From Shewanella halifaxensis HAW-EB4 (lineage in GTDB: Bacteria > Pseudomonadota > Gammaproteobacteria > Enterobacterales > Shewanellaceae), in NCBI RefSeq assembly GCF_000019185.1, contig NC_010334.1, positions 3,410,001-3,474,000 of the forward strand: a stretch of 64,000 nt of DNA, given 5' to 3'. A model generated the notes under the pieces. It had not been told where the DNA came from and ran no database searches. It saw nothing but the letters and a program-made list of their open reading frames with translations. Below are positions 8,187 to 17,731 of the stretch, piece after piece (position 1 is the stretch's first letter; each line of letters opens with the position of its first letter). Both the position numbers and the translations under genes were made by a program.

Positions 8187-9920
8187 CTACTTCGGTAGCG
8201 CCGCCTGATGCGCAGCGATAAAATCATCCATAGTCGATTGAGCTCTTTGCTGCGCGCTGACTAATGTGTCTTCTGACGACATCGCTTCTACCACCTCGTA
8301 GTAACACTTAATCTTAGGTTCAGTGCCCGACGGTCTGACGATCACTCGAGCACCATTTTCAAGACGATAAATCAGCACATCACTAGCGGGTAGCGCGATC
8401 TCTTCTTCTGTGCCATCGGCACTCCCACCAGAAAAGAAGCGCTTACCAATACTGATATCATCAGTCGAGACCACCTTATGTCCTGCTATCTCAACGGGGG
8501 GATGCTCACGTAAATAGGCGCCGATATTTGGCGTCGTCGGTTTAAGGGCAATACTTACCTGGGCGTTGAGATGAAAACCATGTTCACGATAGATGGCTTC
8601 AAGACGGTCCCAAATAGTTTGCCCTTGGCTGGTAAGCTCAGCGGTTAACTGAGCAAATGCGACCAGTGCCGATAAACCATCTTTATCCCACACCATAGAG
8701 CCAACGGTGTAACCGAGCGCCTCTTCGTAGGCAAATAGGAAGCGGTTATCGTCTGTCTCTTCACTCATGCCGACATTAGTCAGCCACTTAAAACCGGTTA
8801 AAGTTGTTAGGCAAGTCGCATTGAGGCTCTGTGCGACCCTTGACAATAAACTCGATGACACAATCGTGGTGCAAGTTAAGCGCTGATCATCACTGGCATG
8901 GGTTAATAGGTAATGGCCAAATAACACACCAACTTGGTCGCCAGTAAGCATCTGATACTCACCATCATAGGTTCGCACCGCAACGGCGAAACGGTCGGCA
9001 TCGGGATCGTTAGCGCAGGCAAGCATAGCGTTATGCTTTTTGGCCTCGGCTATCACCCTATCCATCGCCCCTTTCTCTTCGGGGTTAGGAAAGTTCACCG
9101 TTGGGAAATCACCATCGGGCAACGCCTGCTCGGCAACTGAATAAACTTTTGTGAATCCGGCATCTTTCAGCACATTAAGCGCCATCGCGTTACCCACGCC
9201 ATGCATGGCCGTGTAAGCCAAACTGACAGACTCTGGCTGAGTATGATTTTGCAATACTGCCGCCTGCTTTACACCTTGGCGATAAGCATCATAAAAATCA
9301 TCCTCTAGCATGACCAGCAGGCCTGAGGCCTTGGCCTGCTGGATCTCCAACAATGGAATAGCCTCGGTCGCAGCTTTATCGATACAAGCCGCGATACCCG
9401 AGTCGTGGGGAGGAATGATCTGCGCGCCATTGCCCCAATAGACCTTGTAGCCGTTATATTGCGGCGGATTATGACTCGCGGTGACCACAACACCCGCTGC
9501 GCAGCCAAGGTGAAGCACACCAAAGGCCAACAGCGGCGTCGCAGCAACATTTGCTGTGAGATAGACTTTAATTCCCATCGCCGTTAATACGCAGGCGGCG
9601 TCATGGGCGAATTGCTTCGAGTCATGGCGACCGTCATAACCAATCACTACGCCGCGGCTTGATACGTCACTAATTTGTGCTTTTAGGTATGATGCTAAAC
9701 CCGCAGAAGTTTGCTGGATCACTAATCGATTCATTCGAGTCGGCCCCGCGCCCACGACGCCACGTAATCCCGCGGTACCAAATGCGAGTCGCCCCGCAAA
9801 ACGCGCTTCAAGCTCAGCGCCATCATCTGAGTCTATTAGGGCTTGTAGCTCCTGACGCCTCGAAGAGTCGGGATCGGTTGCCATCCAGTGTTTGACTCTC
9901 AATGCTAATTGGGTATCCAT
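8187..9920 (-). CDS. Phosphoglucomutase/phosphomannomutase family protein
   Basis: Alpha-D-phosphohexomutase of 577 residues, predicted to interconvert hexose 1- and 6-phosphates in the cytoplasm. All four functional loops are visible: the catalytic phosphoserine in TASHNP (Ser149), the metal-binding DPDADR loop, the sugar-binding EEALGYTVG region and the phosphate-binding SGTEPK loop near the C-terminus. The length matches the PGM2-like/PgcA group rather than E. coli Pgm. The longest frame starts at 9932, but GGAG lies 6 nt before the ATG at 9920, which is the likely start (MDTQLALRV). It is transcribed alone. Confidence 0.9.
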   Translation of the reverse strand: MDTQLALRVKHWMATDPDSSRRQELQALIDSDDGAELEARFAGRLAFGTAGLRGVVGAGPTRMNRLVIQQTSAGLASYLKAQISDVSSRGVVIGYDGRHDSKQFAHDAACVLTAMGIKVYLTANVAATPLLAFGVLHLGCAAGVVVTASHNPPQYNGYKVYWGNGAQIIPPHDSGIAACIDKAATEAIPLLEIQQAKASGLLVMLEDDFYDAYRQGVKQAAVLQNHTQPESVSLAYTAMHGVGNAMALNVLKDAGFTKVYSVAEQALPDGDFPTVNFPNPEEKGAMDRVIAEAKKHNAMLACANDPDADRFAVAVRTYDGEYQMLTGDQVGVLFGHYLLTHASDDQRLTCTTIVSSSLLSRVAQSLNATCLTTLTGFKWLTNVGMSEETDDNRFLFAYEEALGYTVGSMVWDKDGLSALVAFAQLTAELTSQGQTIWDRLEAIYREHGFHLNAQVSIALKPTTPNIGAYLREHPPVEIAGHKVVSTDDISIGKRFFSGGSADGTEEEIALPASDVLIYRLENGARVIVRPSGTEPKIKCYYEVVEAMSSEDTLVSAQQRAQSTMDDFIAAHQAALPK

Positions 9921-10203
9921 AACTCGCTCCATTTACTATCGATGGGTAATGGCCGCTAAAGAATATTGAACCAAGCGCAGCACATTACGACTGTAAAACA
10001 TTACTAAACACTAAGCCTAGCAGTTAGCTTGAACAAGACAATTTGCATTAAATTTTCATCACATTTTAATCGTCATAGGAATCGCACAGTTCAACATGAA
10101 TTCTCCTAGCCTGCATTAAGTTATCCGTAAGCATGAGCCAAACGTGTGCTAATCGTGTAAAATTACCGGCTTGCTAAATAACCCATGCAGCGAACTGTTA
10201 ATC

Positions 10204-11049
10204 ATGAGCCCGTTAAAAATAGAAACCCATATCAAAGTCCAGTCTACCGAGATTGATGCGGCAAGCCTGCTCGCTGAGGAAACCGGCTTATCCAAGCAAG
10301 TGATTAAGCAAGCCATGCAAAAAGGGGCGGTTTGGCACAGTCATGGCAGGCAAACTAATCGTCTCCGCCGCGCTAAGAAGGCGCTTAAGGTCGGTGATGA
10401 GCTGCATCTTTATTACAACCAAGCGGTATTAGATGAGACTGTAACCGAGGCAGAGCTTCTGTTCGACCAAGAGCAATACAGCATCTGGTACAAACCTTTT
10501 GGCATGCGTTGTCAAGGCTCAAAGTGGAGCGACCACACCACGATTAATCGTTATATCGAGACCCACTTAAATCCGGCTCGTAATGCCTACCTCATTCATC
10601 GACTCGACTTAGCCGCAACAGGGCTTATCGTGTTGGGTCATAATAAAAAAGTCACTGCTGCCATCGCCAAACTGTTTGAAACCCGCGCGCTAGATAAGTT
10701 TTATCAGGTGATAGTGGAAGGCAAGTTCCCCGATGGAAAAGTCACCATTGATACCGATGTGGATAACAAGTCGGCACTGTCACACGCCGAGCGTTTAGAG
10801 TACAACAGCGAGCTGAACCAGTCTAAAGTGCAAGTTAAAATCGAATCGGGGCGTAAACACCAAATTCGCATCCATATGGCCAGCCTTGGTCATCCAGTTG
10901 TCGGCGACAGACAGCATGGTAATGGCAGTGAGCAAACACCGAATCTGCAGCTGACCTCCTGCCACTTAAGCTTTGTCTGCCCAGTTACCGGTGAGGATAA
11001 AGTGTTCGAGCTGCCGCAAAGCTATCGCCCTGAGTTTCAAGCACGCTAA
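10204..11049 (+). CDS. RluA-family pseudouridine synthase
   Basis: Pseudouridine synthase of about 281 residues acting on rRNA or tRNA. The catalytic motif HRLDLAATG holds the conserved aspartate. An N-terminal S4-like segment (LAEETGLSKQVIKQAMQKGAV) precedes the catalytic domain, which ends with RKHQIRIHMASLGHPVVGD, another family signature. An in-frame TTG at 10171 would give 11 more residues; the ATG at 10204 (MSPLKIE) is more likely, although its Shine-Dalgarno is weak. The RNA target cannot be told from the sequence. A strong terminator follows. Confidence 0.85.
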   Translation: MSPLKIETHIKVQSTEIDAASLLAEETGLSKQVIKQAMQKGAVWHSHGRQTNRLRRAKKALKVGDELHLYYNQAVLDETVTEAELLFDQEQYSIWYKPFGMRCQGSKWSDHTTINRYIETHLNPARNAYLIHRLDLAATGLIVLGHNKKVTAAIAKLFETRALDKFYQVIVEGKFPDGKVTIDTDVDNKSALSHAERLEYNSELNQSKVQVKIESGRKHQIRIHMASLGHPVVGDRQHGNGSEQTPNLQLTSCHLSFVCPVTGEDKVFELPQSYRPEFQAR

Positions 11050-11070
11050 TTTTGCGAGTAAGCGATAACT

Positions 11071-11096
11071 AAAAAGCCCACGAACGTGGGCTTTTT
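11071..11096. terminator. Bidirectional intrinsic terminator
   Basis: A 12-bp perfect stem (AAAAAGCCCACG) with a 2-nt central gap, A-tract on one side and T-tract on the other. It lies between the convergent pseudouridine synthase and cytochrome b genes and can serve both. Confidence 0.9.
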
Positions 11097-11139
11097 ATAT
11101 CCAGCGCCTCAAGAGTCCACTGTTTTATGCTAAAAATCT

Positions 11140-11880
11140 TTACTCATCTACCGGTTTGTCTTTAAGTCGTTTCTTACCTGAAAACATAGCCGAGATAATA
11201 CCGGGCTGATGCTTAAGCTCCGCGATAATCACACCGATAATATGAATAAGTACCACTAGCATCAGCAGATAAGCGCCATAGCGATGCACCTTACCCATGA
11301 CGCTTTTATAGGGCTTCATCTGAGCCACTTTCTGCTGATTAACCCCAGTATCATCATAGGGTTTTAGCGAGGCGGGGTCGACGCCATCAGCTGCAATGTA
11401 CTCGGTAACTGCCGCACCAAAAGGAGGATAGAAAACATCCGTACCTGCACGTAATAATCCCGTGGCCCCGAGAACAATTAACAGTGCAAATATTGCGCTA
11501 ACGGCTAATTTCCCCAACGGGTTATGCCCTAGGTACTGCGGATTCTTACCGGCCTTCAATGCCTGTCGATAATCACTTGCTGCCTTAAAACTGGGCCACA
11601 TATGGGAAAACTTGGCAAAACCACTGCCAATAACGCCCCACAACAAGCGTACAAGCAGATTAATCACGAAAAGGTAGCCAATTACAATATGCACCTCTTT
11701 GAGTTTGATCTTTGCTGCTAGGCCGCTGATCCCAAGTTCCGATTTAAACAGCATGATTAACCCGACAAACATTAACGCAGTGATCAACACCAGATTAACC
11801 CAGTGGAAAATGCGCACGGGTTTATCCCACACTCGGTAAATAGATACCGTTTCAATATTACTATGTTGCTTTTCACTCAT
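11140..11880 (-). CDS. Cytochrome b561-type di-heme membrane protein
   Basis: Integral membrane cytochrome b of 246 residues, of the Ni-Fe hydrogenase / cytochrome b561 group, carrying electrons between the quinone pool and a partner protein. Four hydrophobic segments are visible. Candidate heme-ligand histidines are in RIFHWVN (TM1), KEVHIVIGY (TM2) and MGKVHRYG and VVLIHIIG (TM4). The longest frame starts at 11901; a GGGGGA Shine-Dalgarno precedes the ATG at 11880 (MSEKQHSN), which I prefer. No partner gene is adjacent, so the redox partner is unknown. Confidence 0.8.
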   Translation of the reverse strand: MSEKQHSNIETVSIYRVWDKPVRIFHWVNLVLITALMFVGLIMLFKSELGISGLAAKIKLKEVHIVIGYLFVINLLVRLLWGVIGSGFAKFSHMWPSFKAASDYRQALKAGKNPQYLGHNPLGKLAVSAIFALLIVLGATGLLRAGTDVFYPPFGAAVTEYIAADGVDPASLKPYDDTGVNQQKVAQMKPYKSVMGKVHRYGAYLLMLVVLIHIIGVIIAELKHQPGIISAMFSGKKRLKDKPVDE

Positions 11881-12046
11881 CGACTTTCCCCCGAAAATCA
11901 TAATTCACTCATATCTGCAAAATTTCAAACAAACAGCTTTATGATACGCCTTTAAGCTGTTTTTTCAGTAAATTTTAGTTTAAAACCATAGAGCGCCACA
12001 GCGAAGGATAACAGAAGATAAACATCTTAACTTGCTAAATTAGTGG

Positions 12047-12712
12047 TCAGTCATCTTTAAAGATGACTTGGTCATTACACGCTGACCATATAGGGAATTT
12101 CGCCATAACTTTACTGAACATTCGACTCTGCAAGTAGCCACTCAACCAATCTCTAACCTTTGGGTAGGGAGACTGCCTGTACCATTGACGTTCAATGCGA
12201 GAAAATTGACGAATAAAAGGAATAATTGCGAGATCGGCAAGACTGGGTTTATCACAAACGAGGTATTGATGCTTAAGCAGTCTTAACTCAAGCATCTGTA
12301 AAAACCGTTCACAGTCTGCTCTTCGAGTGAACAGGTCTGCACCATGATAGCGCTTAGCACTACGGTAGCTTTCCAGACAGGTTTTGAACTCCTTATCAAA
12401 CAGGCCAATCAACCTTAGCATCTCCTGCTGCCTATCAGACTTATCAGCAATAAGGTAATTAGCTGGATCTCTACGGCTAAGCGCCCATAGCATGATCTCT
12501 AGACTCTGCTCAATAACCTCACCGCTGGGCAGCACGAGTACTGGCACGGTCCCCTTTGGTGAGGCCTCTAACAACTCGACTGGCTTGTTATCTAAACGCA
12601 ATTCACGTAGCAGAACAGTTCGGCCCGAAACATAGACAGCCATTCTTGCCCGAACGGCATAGGGACAATTGCGTAAAGAGTAAAGTATGGCGGTTGACGA
12701 CATAGCACTCAT
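12047..12712 (-). CDS. Glutathione S-transferase family protein
   Basis: Cytosolic protein of 221 residues. The N-terminal thioredoxin-like half has LYSLRNCPYAVRARM, in which the CPYA segment corresponds to the usual GST/glutaredoxin active-site position, followed by GTVPVLVLPSG with the conserved cis-proline and then EQSLEIMLW. The C-terminal half is helical (LADLAIIPFIRQFSR). This fits the GST fold; the substrate is not evident. The start could also be the ATG at 12703. It stands alone, divergent from the MscS-like gene, with 258 bp between. Confidence 0.8.
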   Translation of the reverse strand: MSAMSSTAILYSLRNCPYAVRARMAVYVSGRTVLLRELRLDNKPVELLEASPKGTVPVLVLPSGEVIEQSLEIMLWALSRRDPANYLIADKSDRQQEMLRLIGLFDKEFKTCLESYRSAKRYHGADLFTRRADCERFLQMLELRLLKHQYLVCDKPSLADLAIIPFIRQFSRIERQWYRQSPYPKVRDWLSGYLQSRMFSKVMAKFPIWSACNDQVIFKDD

Positions 12713-12970
12713 GATGGCTTTACTCCCTCGCTACGAGTTCGATAAAAAAGCTAGCAAAATCGCTTATCAAGCAATTAAAAATATAGAACCTGCTCAATTA
12801 AGTTTAAATCAATCTCAATCAAGTAATCTGTCCAGTATTAGCTAGCTTGTTTTTTACCTATGATAACCGTAGAGTGACTTCATCATAAGTAAAAGCGGTT
12901 AAATCACTTAGTTAAGCCGATTTATACGACTATAGAACATACACTTTAGGTGCTATTTTAAGAGGGTTTC

Positions 12971-13819
12971 GTGGATAAACTAACCATCGCAGTGGACTTT
13001 TTATTAACCCATAAGCTTTTGCTAACGGTATTAATCATTGTTTTAATTTCAATGATTAAGCGCTTAGTGATCTCTCAAATTCGCGGTGATGTGGCGTTTT
13101 TAACTGAAGTTCAACGTAAATGGATGTCACGCACCAAAAATGGCACTTTCATCTTAATTATTGTTATTTTATTTATGCTCTGGCAAACAGAGATCAATAA
13201 GTTTGCCCTCTCCGTTACTGCCATTGCCATCGCTTTCGTTGTGGCATCGAAAGAAATTATCCTCTGCTTTACCGGCTCAATTCAAAGAGCTAGCTCACGC
13301 TCATTTGTGATTGGAGACTGGATTGAAGTAGGAAAGATCTGCGGTGAGGTGATTGAGCACAACCTAATGGCGACGGTGATTCAAGAGATTGACCTGCACC
13401 ATGGTCAATATCACTTCACCGGAAAAACCGCGACCCTGCCTAACAGTATGTTCTTTAGCTATGCGGTTAAAAACCTCAACTTTATGAAGCGTTATGTCTA
13501 CCACGACTTTTATATCACTGTTGTAGAATTCGTAAACCTGTACCCACTGTTCCCCGAGTTACATGAGAAAATCGAAGCTCACTGTGAAGATTTCATTGAA
13601 GTTGCCAAACGCTATAATAGCGTTATCGAAAAGCATGCTGGCGTCGACTTACCGGGTTCGGAGCCCCATATCCATATTAGTAGCGGTATTAATGGCGAGC
13701 AATTTGTTCACATTATGATTTTCTGTCCAACAGAGCAAGCTGTTCATTTAGAACAGTTAATCAGAGAAGATTTTATGATTGCCTACCATGAGACTTTTGG
13801 TAAAGATAACTTGCTGTAG
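12971..13819 (+). CDS. MscS-like mechanosensitive channel
   Basis: Inner membrane protein of 282 residues with a GTG start (12971) and AGAGGG just upstream. Three hydrophobic segments come first (LLLTVLIIVLISMI, GTFILIIVILFMLW, FALSVTAIAIAFVVASKEII). They are followed by the beta domain with FVIGDWIEVGKICGEVIE, the signature of the MscS family, and ATLPNSMFFSYAVKNL. It presumably opens as a small-conductance channel on osmotic down-shock. The channel-lining TM3 is less glycine/alanine-rich than E. coli MscS, so gating may differ. Confidence 0.85.
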   Translation: MDKLTIAVDFLLTHKLLLTVLIIVLISMIKRLVISQIRGDVAFLTEVQRKWMSRTKNGTFILIIVILFMLWQTEINKFALSVTAIAIAFVVASKEIILCFTGSIQRASSRSFVIGDWIEVGKICGEVIEHNLMATVIQEIDLHHGQYHFTGKTATLPNSMFFSYAVKNLNFMKRYVYHDFYITVVEFVNLYPLFPELHEKIEAHCEDFIEVAKRYNSVIEKHAGVDLPGSEPHIHISSGINGEQFVHIMIFCPTEQAVHLEQLIREDFMIAYHETFGKDNLL

Positions 13820-13905
13820 TTACCAACCGCTGAAATAGATGAAGTGCAGCATTAAGATATCATTAACGCTGCAGCAGTAGAGGCGGTAACAGTATCTTAG
13901 TCGTA

Positions 13906-14127
13906 TTAATTAGACCACTTTATCTGAAACTCAATCTCTTCCTCCGAGTCCCCACGTTCATGCTCAACAGTGTATTTTGCTCTAACTGGCACATAAACTC
14001 GTTCACCCGCGATTTGAATTTCAAACTTTTCCCCCGTCTCTAATGAGTCAGCAAGGCGCCTAAGCTTGGCGGCAAACTCAGCATTGCTATAACCCTTTTC
14101 GATATCTCTATCCGCTTTCTTGCTCAT
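13906..14127 (-). CDS. amphi-Trp domain protein
   Basis: Small protein of 73 residues (MSKKADRDIEKGYS...). The pattern, in which a short helix (AAKLRRLADSLETG) is followed by EIQIAGERVYVPV and a final FQIKW, matches the amphi-Trp domain, a short domain named for its amphipathic strands and terminal tryptophan; its function is unknown. Two adjacent ATGs are possible; AAGGGG is 5 nt from the second (14127), which I use. It is upstream of nothing on its strand and ends in a 90-bp gap to the MscS-like gene. Confidence 0.7.
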   Translation of the reverse strand: MSKKADRDIEKGYSNAEFAAKLRRLADSLETGEKFEIQIAGERVYVPVRAKYTVEHERGDSEEEIEFQIKWSN

Positions 14128-14165
14128 CATATCCCCTTAAAAGTTAACGTTAGGTTTACTACAAT

Positions 14166-14609
14166 CTAGTCCAGCTTAGTCCAATGTTCCTGCTCTTTTA
14201 ACACACCATCTTCGGTGCGCTGGGTATGCCACTCCTTACCTTCTATGGTATAGGTGAAAGTAAAAGACTCCCCCGCATTAACACCAAATGAGTTTAAGTG
14301 TGGATATTCGATATAATCGGTCGCGGTATATTCATAATCACCCGTTGCGGCGGCCCAAAACTCTAAAGTTGGCTTAGCGTCACTACCCACATTTTTCATC
14401 GTAGTAAAACTAAAATGGTTAGCGGAGATGACTTTAATCGCGCTGAGTTTTAGGTCGCTATATTCAACCCACTGACCTTTACCGTCTAGATACTTACCAG
14501 AAACCAACTTCCAGCTGCCAATAAAGGGATTATCTGCCGCTTTCAAAGGCAAGCAAACGATAAAAAAGGCTAACAACACCTGGCTTAAAAATAGTGACAA
14601 TACCTTCAT
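14166..14609 (-). CDS. Secreted lipocalin-like protein
   Basis: Exported protein of 147 residues. The signal peptide runs MKVLSLFLSQ to about PLKA-ADNP. The mature part begins FIGSWKLVSGKYLDGKGQW, the GxW pattern of lipocalin-like beta barrels, and continues with alternating beta strands (FTFTYTIEGKEWHTQR). Such domains bind small hydrophobic ligands, but no ligand can be named. A tandem array of six heptanucleotides lies 25-66 bp upstream of the start, in the promoter or leader, and could make expression variable. Confidence 0.6.
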   Translation of the reverse strand: MKVLSLFLSQVLLAFFIVCLPLKAADNPFIGSWKLVSGKYLDGKGQWVEYSDLKLSAIKVISANHFSFTTMKNVGSDAKPTLEFWAAATGDYEYTATDYIEYPHLNSFGVNAGESFTFTYTIEGKEWHTQRTEDGVLKEQEHWTKLD

Positions 14610-14633
14610 AACGCCTCCTTGAGTTTAATGAGT

Positions 14634-14675
14634 CACTTATCACTTATCACTTATCACTTATCACTTATCACTTAT
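14634..14675. repeat. Six-copy heptanucleotide repeat (CACTTAT)
   Basis: Six perfect head-to-tail copies of CACTTAT, upstream of the lipocalin-like gene, which reads away on the minus strand. A short-sequence repeat in this place can change in copy number by slippage and so alter promoter spacing. Confidence 0.95.
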
Positions 14676-14831
14676 CAGCCTATTCACTTACATAACAAGT
14701 CAGTACAACAAGTCGATTAAACGATTATACTAATTATAAGCAAAGAAACTTCATGGTGATTTATCCCTGATATCTAAAGAGCAATATATCTTTATATCAG
14801 TCACTTGAGAACATAATTAATCTATGGGTAT

Positions 14832-14862
14832 AAAAAAGCAGCAAGAATATTGCTGCTTTTTT
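14832..14862. terminator. Intrinsic terminator after oleD
   Basis: A stem of 13 bp (AAAAAAGCAGCAA / TTGCTGCTTTTTT) with a 5-nt loop, 33 nt downstream of the oleD stop codon. The A-tract side gives the U-tract for the minus strand. Confidence 0.85.
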
Positions 14863-14894
14863 ACACTTAGTCGTCAGTATCAATCTACCCTTGT

Positions 14895-15998
14895 TTATTG
14901 TAAAGAGGCTTTAAGTCGCTCCATTCCCTCATCAATACTCACTAAGGCGCTGTAGCCTAAATCATTTTTGGCCGCGCTAATATCGAAGTAATGACTGGTT
15001 GAAAGCTGGCGCGCGACAAAACGAGTCATGATCGGCTCATCTTTTTTGCCTAATAACCCATATACTGACTCAAGCACACAGCCTGCAATATAAGCCACAT
15101 TGCTTGGCACTCGCTTAGTCACAGGCGGGAGATCTTTACATTCGAGAATTTTATTGAGCATGGCCGCCATTGTGATGGGCTCATCATTACTCAGGTAATA
15201 AGCCCTACCTGCGCAGCTAGCTCTATCAGCACTCGTCTCGCTCAGCTTAAGCGCCGCCAGAATATGGGCATAGGCAGCATTGCCCACATAAATAGTATCG
15301 ACCAGCTTATCTTCTTTTCCTACCAGCTTTAACCTGCCAGCGGCGGCACGTTCAAGCACTCTCGGCACCAAATGAGGATCATTCGGCCCCCAAATAAGAT
15401 GCGGACGCAGCGCTGTGGTACCAAGGTATTTGCCATTACTGAGCTTGTCGCCATTGGCAGCTAGCATCATCTGCTCGGCAATCGCTTTCGATTCGCCATA
15501 GAAATTGAGAAACTGCTTAGCATAGGGAGCAGATTCATCATTGCCCTCTTCATCCGCGCCGGCAAAGGTGACGCTCGGGGTGCTGGTATACACGATGCAC
15601 TCAATATTGCACTTTTTACAGGCATTAATAATATGGTGAGCACCATCGACATTGGGTGAAAAATAGCTTTGTTTACTGCCCCAAACTCCGGCTTTGGATG
15701 CCACATGAAACACCACATCACAGCCCTGTATAGCATCGAGCAGGGCTTGCTCATTGGCGATATCGCCTTTGATCATATTCACGCCCATTGCGCTTAACTC
15801 GGGATATTCACTCCGTGCAAAGCCTGTGACGTTAATGCCTGCGGCAAGTAAACGCTCACAAATGGCTTTACCTAAGAAGCCCCCAGCTCCGGTTACAAAG
15901 GCACGATTCACCTTTTGCTTCAGGGCCAACAGCGCGGCCTGTTCTTCGGGTAAGAAGTCCTCAAGCACAGGAGTTTGATTCTTATTAGCTAATGACAA
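14895..15998 (-). CDS. oleD: OleD: 2-alkyl-3-oxoalkanoate reductase
   Basis: NAD(P)-dependent short-chain reductase of 367 residues. In the Ole pathway it reduces the beta-keto acid made by OleA to a beta-hydroxy acid. The nucleotide-binding motif is GAGGFLG (residues 37-43) and the catalytic pair is Tyr168 and Lys172 in YGESK, as in 3-beta-hydroxysteroid dehydrogenase relatives. The DVVFHVASKAG segment supports the same family. It is the last gene of the minus-strand cluster oleA-oleB-oleC-oleD, starting 6 nt after oleC ends. A terminator follows. Confidence 0.93.
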   Translation of the reverse strand: MSLANKNQTPVLEDFLPEEQAALLALKQKVNRAFVTGAGGFLGKAICERLLAAGINVTGFARSEYPELSAMGVNMIKGDIANEQALLDAIQGCDVVFHVASKAGVWGSKQSYFSPNVDGAHHIINACKKCNIECIVYTSTPSVTFAGADEEGNDESAPYAKQFLNFYGESKAIAEQMMLAANGDKLSNGKYLGTTALRPHLIWGPNDPHLVPRVLERAAAGRLKLVGKEDKLVDTIYVGNAAYAHILAALKLSETSADRASCAGRAYYLSNDEPITMAAMLNKILECKDLPPVTKRVPSNVAYIAGCVLESVYGLLGKKDEPIMTRFVARQLSTSHYFDISAAKNDLGYSALVSIDEGMERLKASLQ

Positions 15999-16004
15999 AG
16001 TGCA

Positions 16005-17726
16005 CTACTCCTTTATCTGCTTTTGTGCCCAAACCGCTAATTGTTCACGGAAAATTTTGGCATTATGGCGAATATCCACCGGAAAGTCGGGGTGAATGAA
16101 GAAGCGATCTATACCTTGAGTCTGCGCATGCTGCTCGGCAATCGCGCGAAGCTCACTATAAAGCACACCCGATAACGAACAGGCGACCGACTGCTTGAGC
16201 TCGATACAGACAAGAGGTGTCACCCTGCCCGCCACCTTTACGCCCACTAACGCGCTGCGTTTAACATCACTATGGGTATTAAAAATACGCTCACAAGGAA
16301 TAGAGTAATAACGTTGAGCCTGATTATTCGTTGCAGGCAGAGCATCGGCATCGACGCGATGAGCCTTGCGGCCACACATCCACAGCAAACCATCACTATC
16401 CAAGTAGCCCAAGTCACCCATACGGTGGCGAATACTGGCGCCATCTTGAATTTTAGCCACCTGCGTCGCGCTTTCACGCTGATAATAACTGCGACTGACC
16501 ATAGGGCCTTTAACGACGATTTCGCCTATTGCATCAACAGGCAAGGCTAAGCTGTCGTGCCAATGTATAATCGGCTGCTCGTCGATAGCTATGATGGCAA
16601 TTTCAACGCCATCAATGGCTTTACCGACACAAATCCCGCCACCGTTATCGGTCACAAACGTCGTGTCAAACAAGGCTTGGCTACCAATTTTACTAATAGG
16701 CAAAGACTCGGTCGCGCCGTAAGAGTTAAGCACTTCAACGTCTTGATTTAGCATCTGACTAAAGCGTTTAATCGATGAGATGGTCGCTGGCGCTCCAGCT
16801 GAGATCACCCGTTTAATGCTAGCCAGTTTGTGTTGTTTGGCTTCACCCGCTTGGCCAAGGCGCTCTATCAACGCAGGGTTTACAAACATATTGCTGCACT
16901 GATATTTATCGATGGCAGCAAAGATAAAATCAGGATTGGCGGTAATGGGTTTACTGGCATCCATATCCGGTACGATAGATGCCATACCTAAAGCGGGACC
17001 AAACAGTGAAAACAGCGGGAAGGTGGCTAAGTCACGTTCGCCTGGTTTAATGGCGTAATCATGTTTAAGCGCGGTAATTTGCGCCTCGAACATCTTATGG
17101 GAATAAACCACGCCCTTTGGCGTGCCCGTACTGCCGCTGGTAAACAAGATTGCCGCCATGGCATCTTCATCGAGCCACTGCATATTAAATGGCACTGTAG
17201 TTGGTGACCTGTTCGCTTTCAATAGGCTCTCTAGGCTCGTCGCCCCCGTCAGCGCCTGAGCGAAAGCGCTGCCCCCCACATTGATTAAGTGCTTAACCGT
17301 GGGTTTGCCCCAGCCAAAAAGCCGTCTGGCGATATGGGCTTTGGGGATCCCGATAAAAGCGTCCGGCTTAGCCTCAATAAAACACTGCTTAAGGTTTTTA
17401 ACGCCCATGCCAGGGTCGACCAAGATAGGAATAATGCCGGCCTTAAACAGGGCAAAGGTTAAGCAGAAAAAATCGATGCTAGGAGTGACCATCAATACCG
17501 CTTTCATGCCAGGCATTAAACCATGGCTGATAAGCGCGCTAGCCAGCTCATCGCTCTTAGCGTTGAGGGTTTGAAAATCCATCTCTTGATAACGCAGACC
17601 ACTTACGGCTCTGCCCTTAGATTGCTGCACTGCAACCGCTAGTGAATCGGGGATAGTCTGTGCGGCACTAACTAAATGACGGCACAAATTTGCGCCGTCA
17701 TTTTTTTGAGTCAACTGACTTACCAT
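16005..17726 (-). CDS. oleC: OleC: beta-lactone synthetase
   Basis: AMP-forming ANL-superfamily enzyme of 573 residues. OleC homologues convert the 2-alkyl-3-hydroxy acid into a cis-beta-lactone using ATP. The P-loop-like motif LFTSGSTGTPKG is at residues 194-205, SYGATES follows in the middle, and MGDLGYLDSDGLLWMCGRK is the hinge region before the small C-terminal domain. The length and the lack of a typical CoA-binding end fit OleC rather than an acyl-CoA ligase. It is 5 nt from oleB and 6 nt from oleD, so the three are cotranscribed. The Shine-Dalgarno is weak, suggesting translational coupling. Confidence 0.93.
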   Translation of the reverse strand: MVSQLTQKNDGANLCRHLVSAAQTIPDSLAVAVQQSKGRAVSGLRYQEMDFQTLNAKSDELASALISHGLMPGMKAVLMVTPSIDFFCLTFALFKAGIIPILVDPGMGVKNLKQCFIEAKPDAFIGIPKAHIARRLFGWGKPTVKHLINVGGSAFAQALTGATSLESLLKANRSPTTVPFNMQWLDEDAMAAILFTSGSTGTPKGVVYSHKMFEAQITALKHDYAIKPGERDLATFPLFSLFGPALGMASIVPDMDASKPITANPDFIFAAIDKYQCSNMFVNPALIERLGQAGEAKQHKLASIKRVISAGAPATISSIKRFSQMLNQDVEVLNSYGATESLPISKIGSQALFDTTFVTDNGGGICVGKAIDGVEIAIIAIDEQPIIHWHDSLALPVDAIGEIVVKGPMVSRSYYQRESATQVAKIQDGASIRHRMGDLGYLDSDGLLWMCGRKAHRVDADALPATNNQAQRYYSIPCERIFNTHSDVKRSALVGVKVAGRVTPLVCIELKQSVACSLSGVLYSELRAIAEQHAQTQGIDRFFIHPDFPVDIRHNAKIFREQLAVWAQKQIKE

Positions 17727-17731
17727 CGAGT

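Noticed and set aside
14634..14675. CRISPR array
   Set aside because: The repeats are contiguous 7-mers with no spacers, and no cas gene is in the window. The same holds for the arrays at 8015 and 40378.
16247..16751. Several 60-90 residue frames inside oleC
   Set aside because: All are shadows of oleC, whose motifs are complete.
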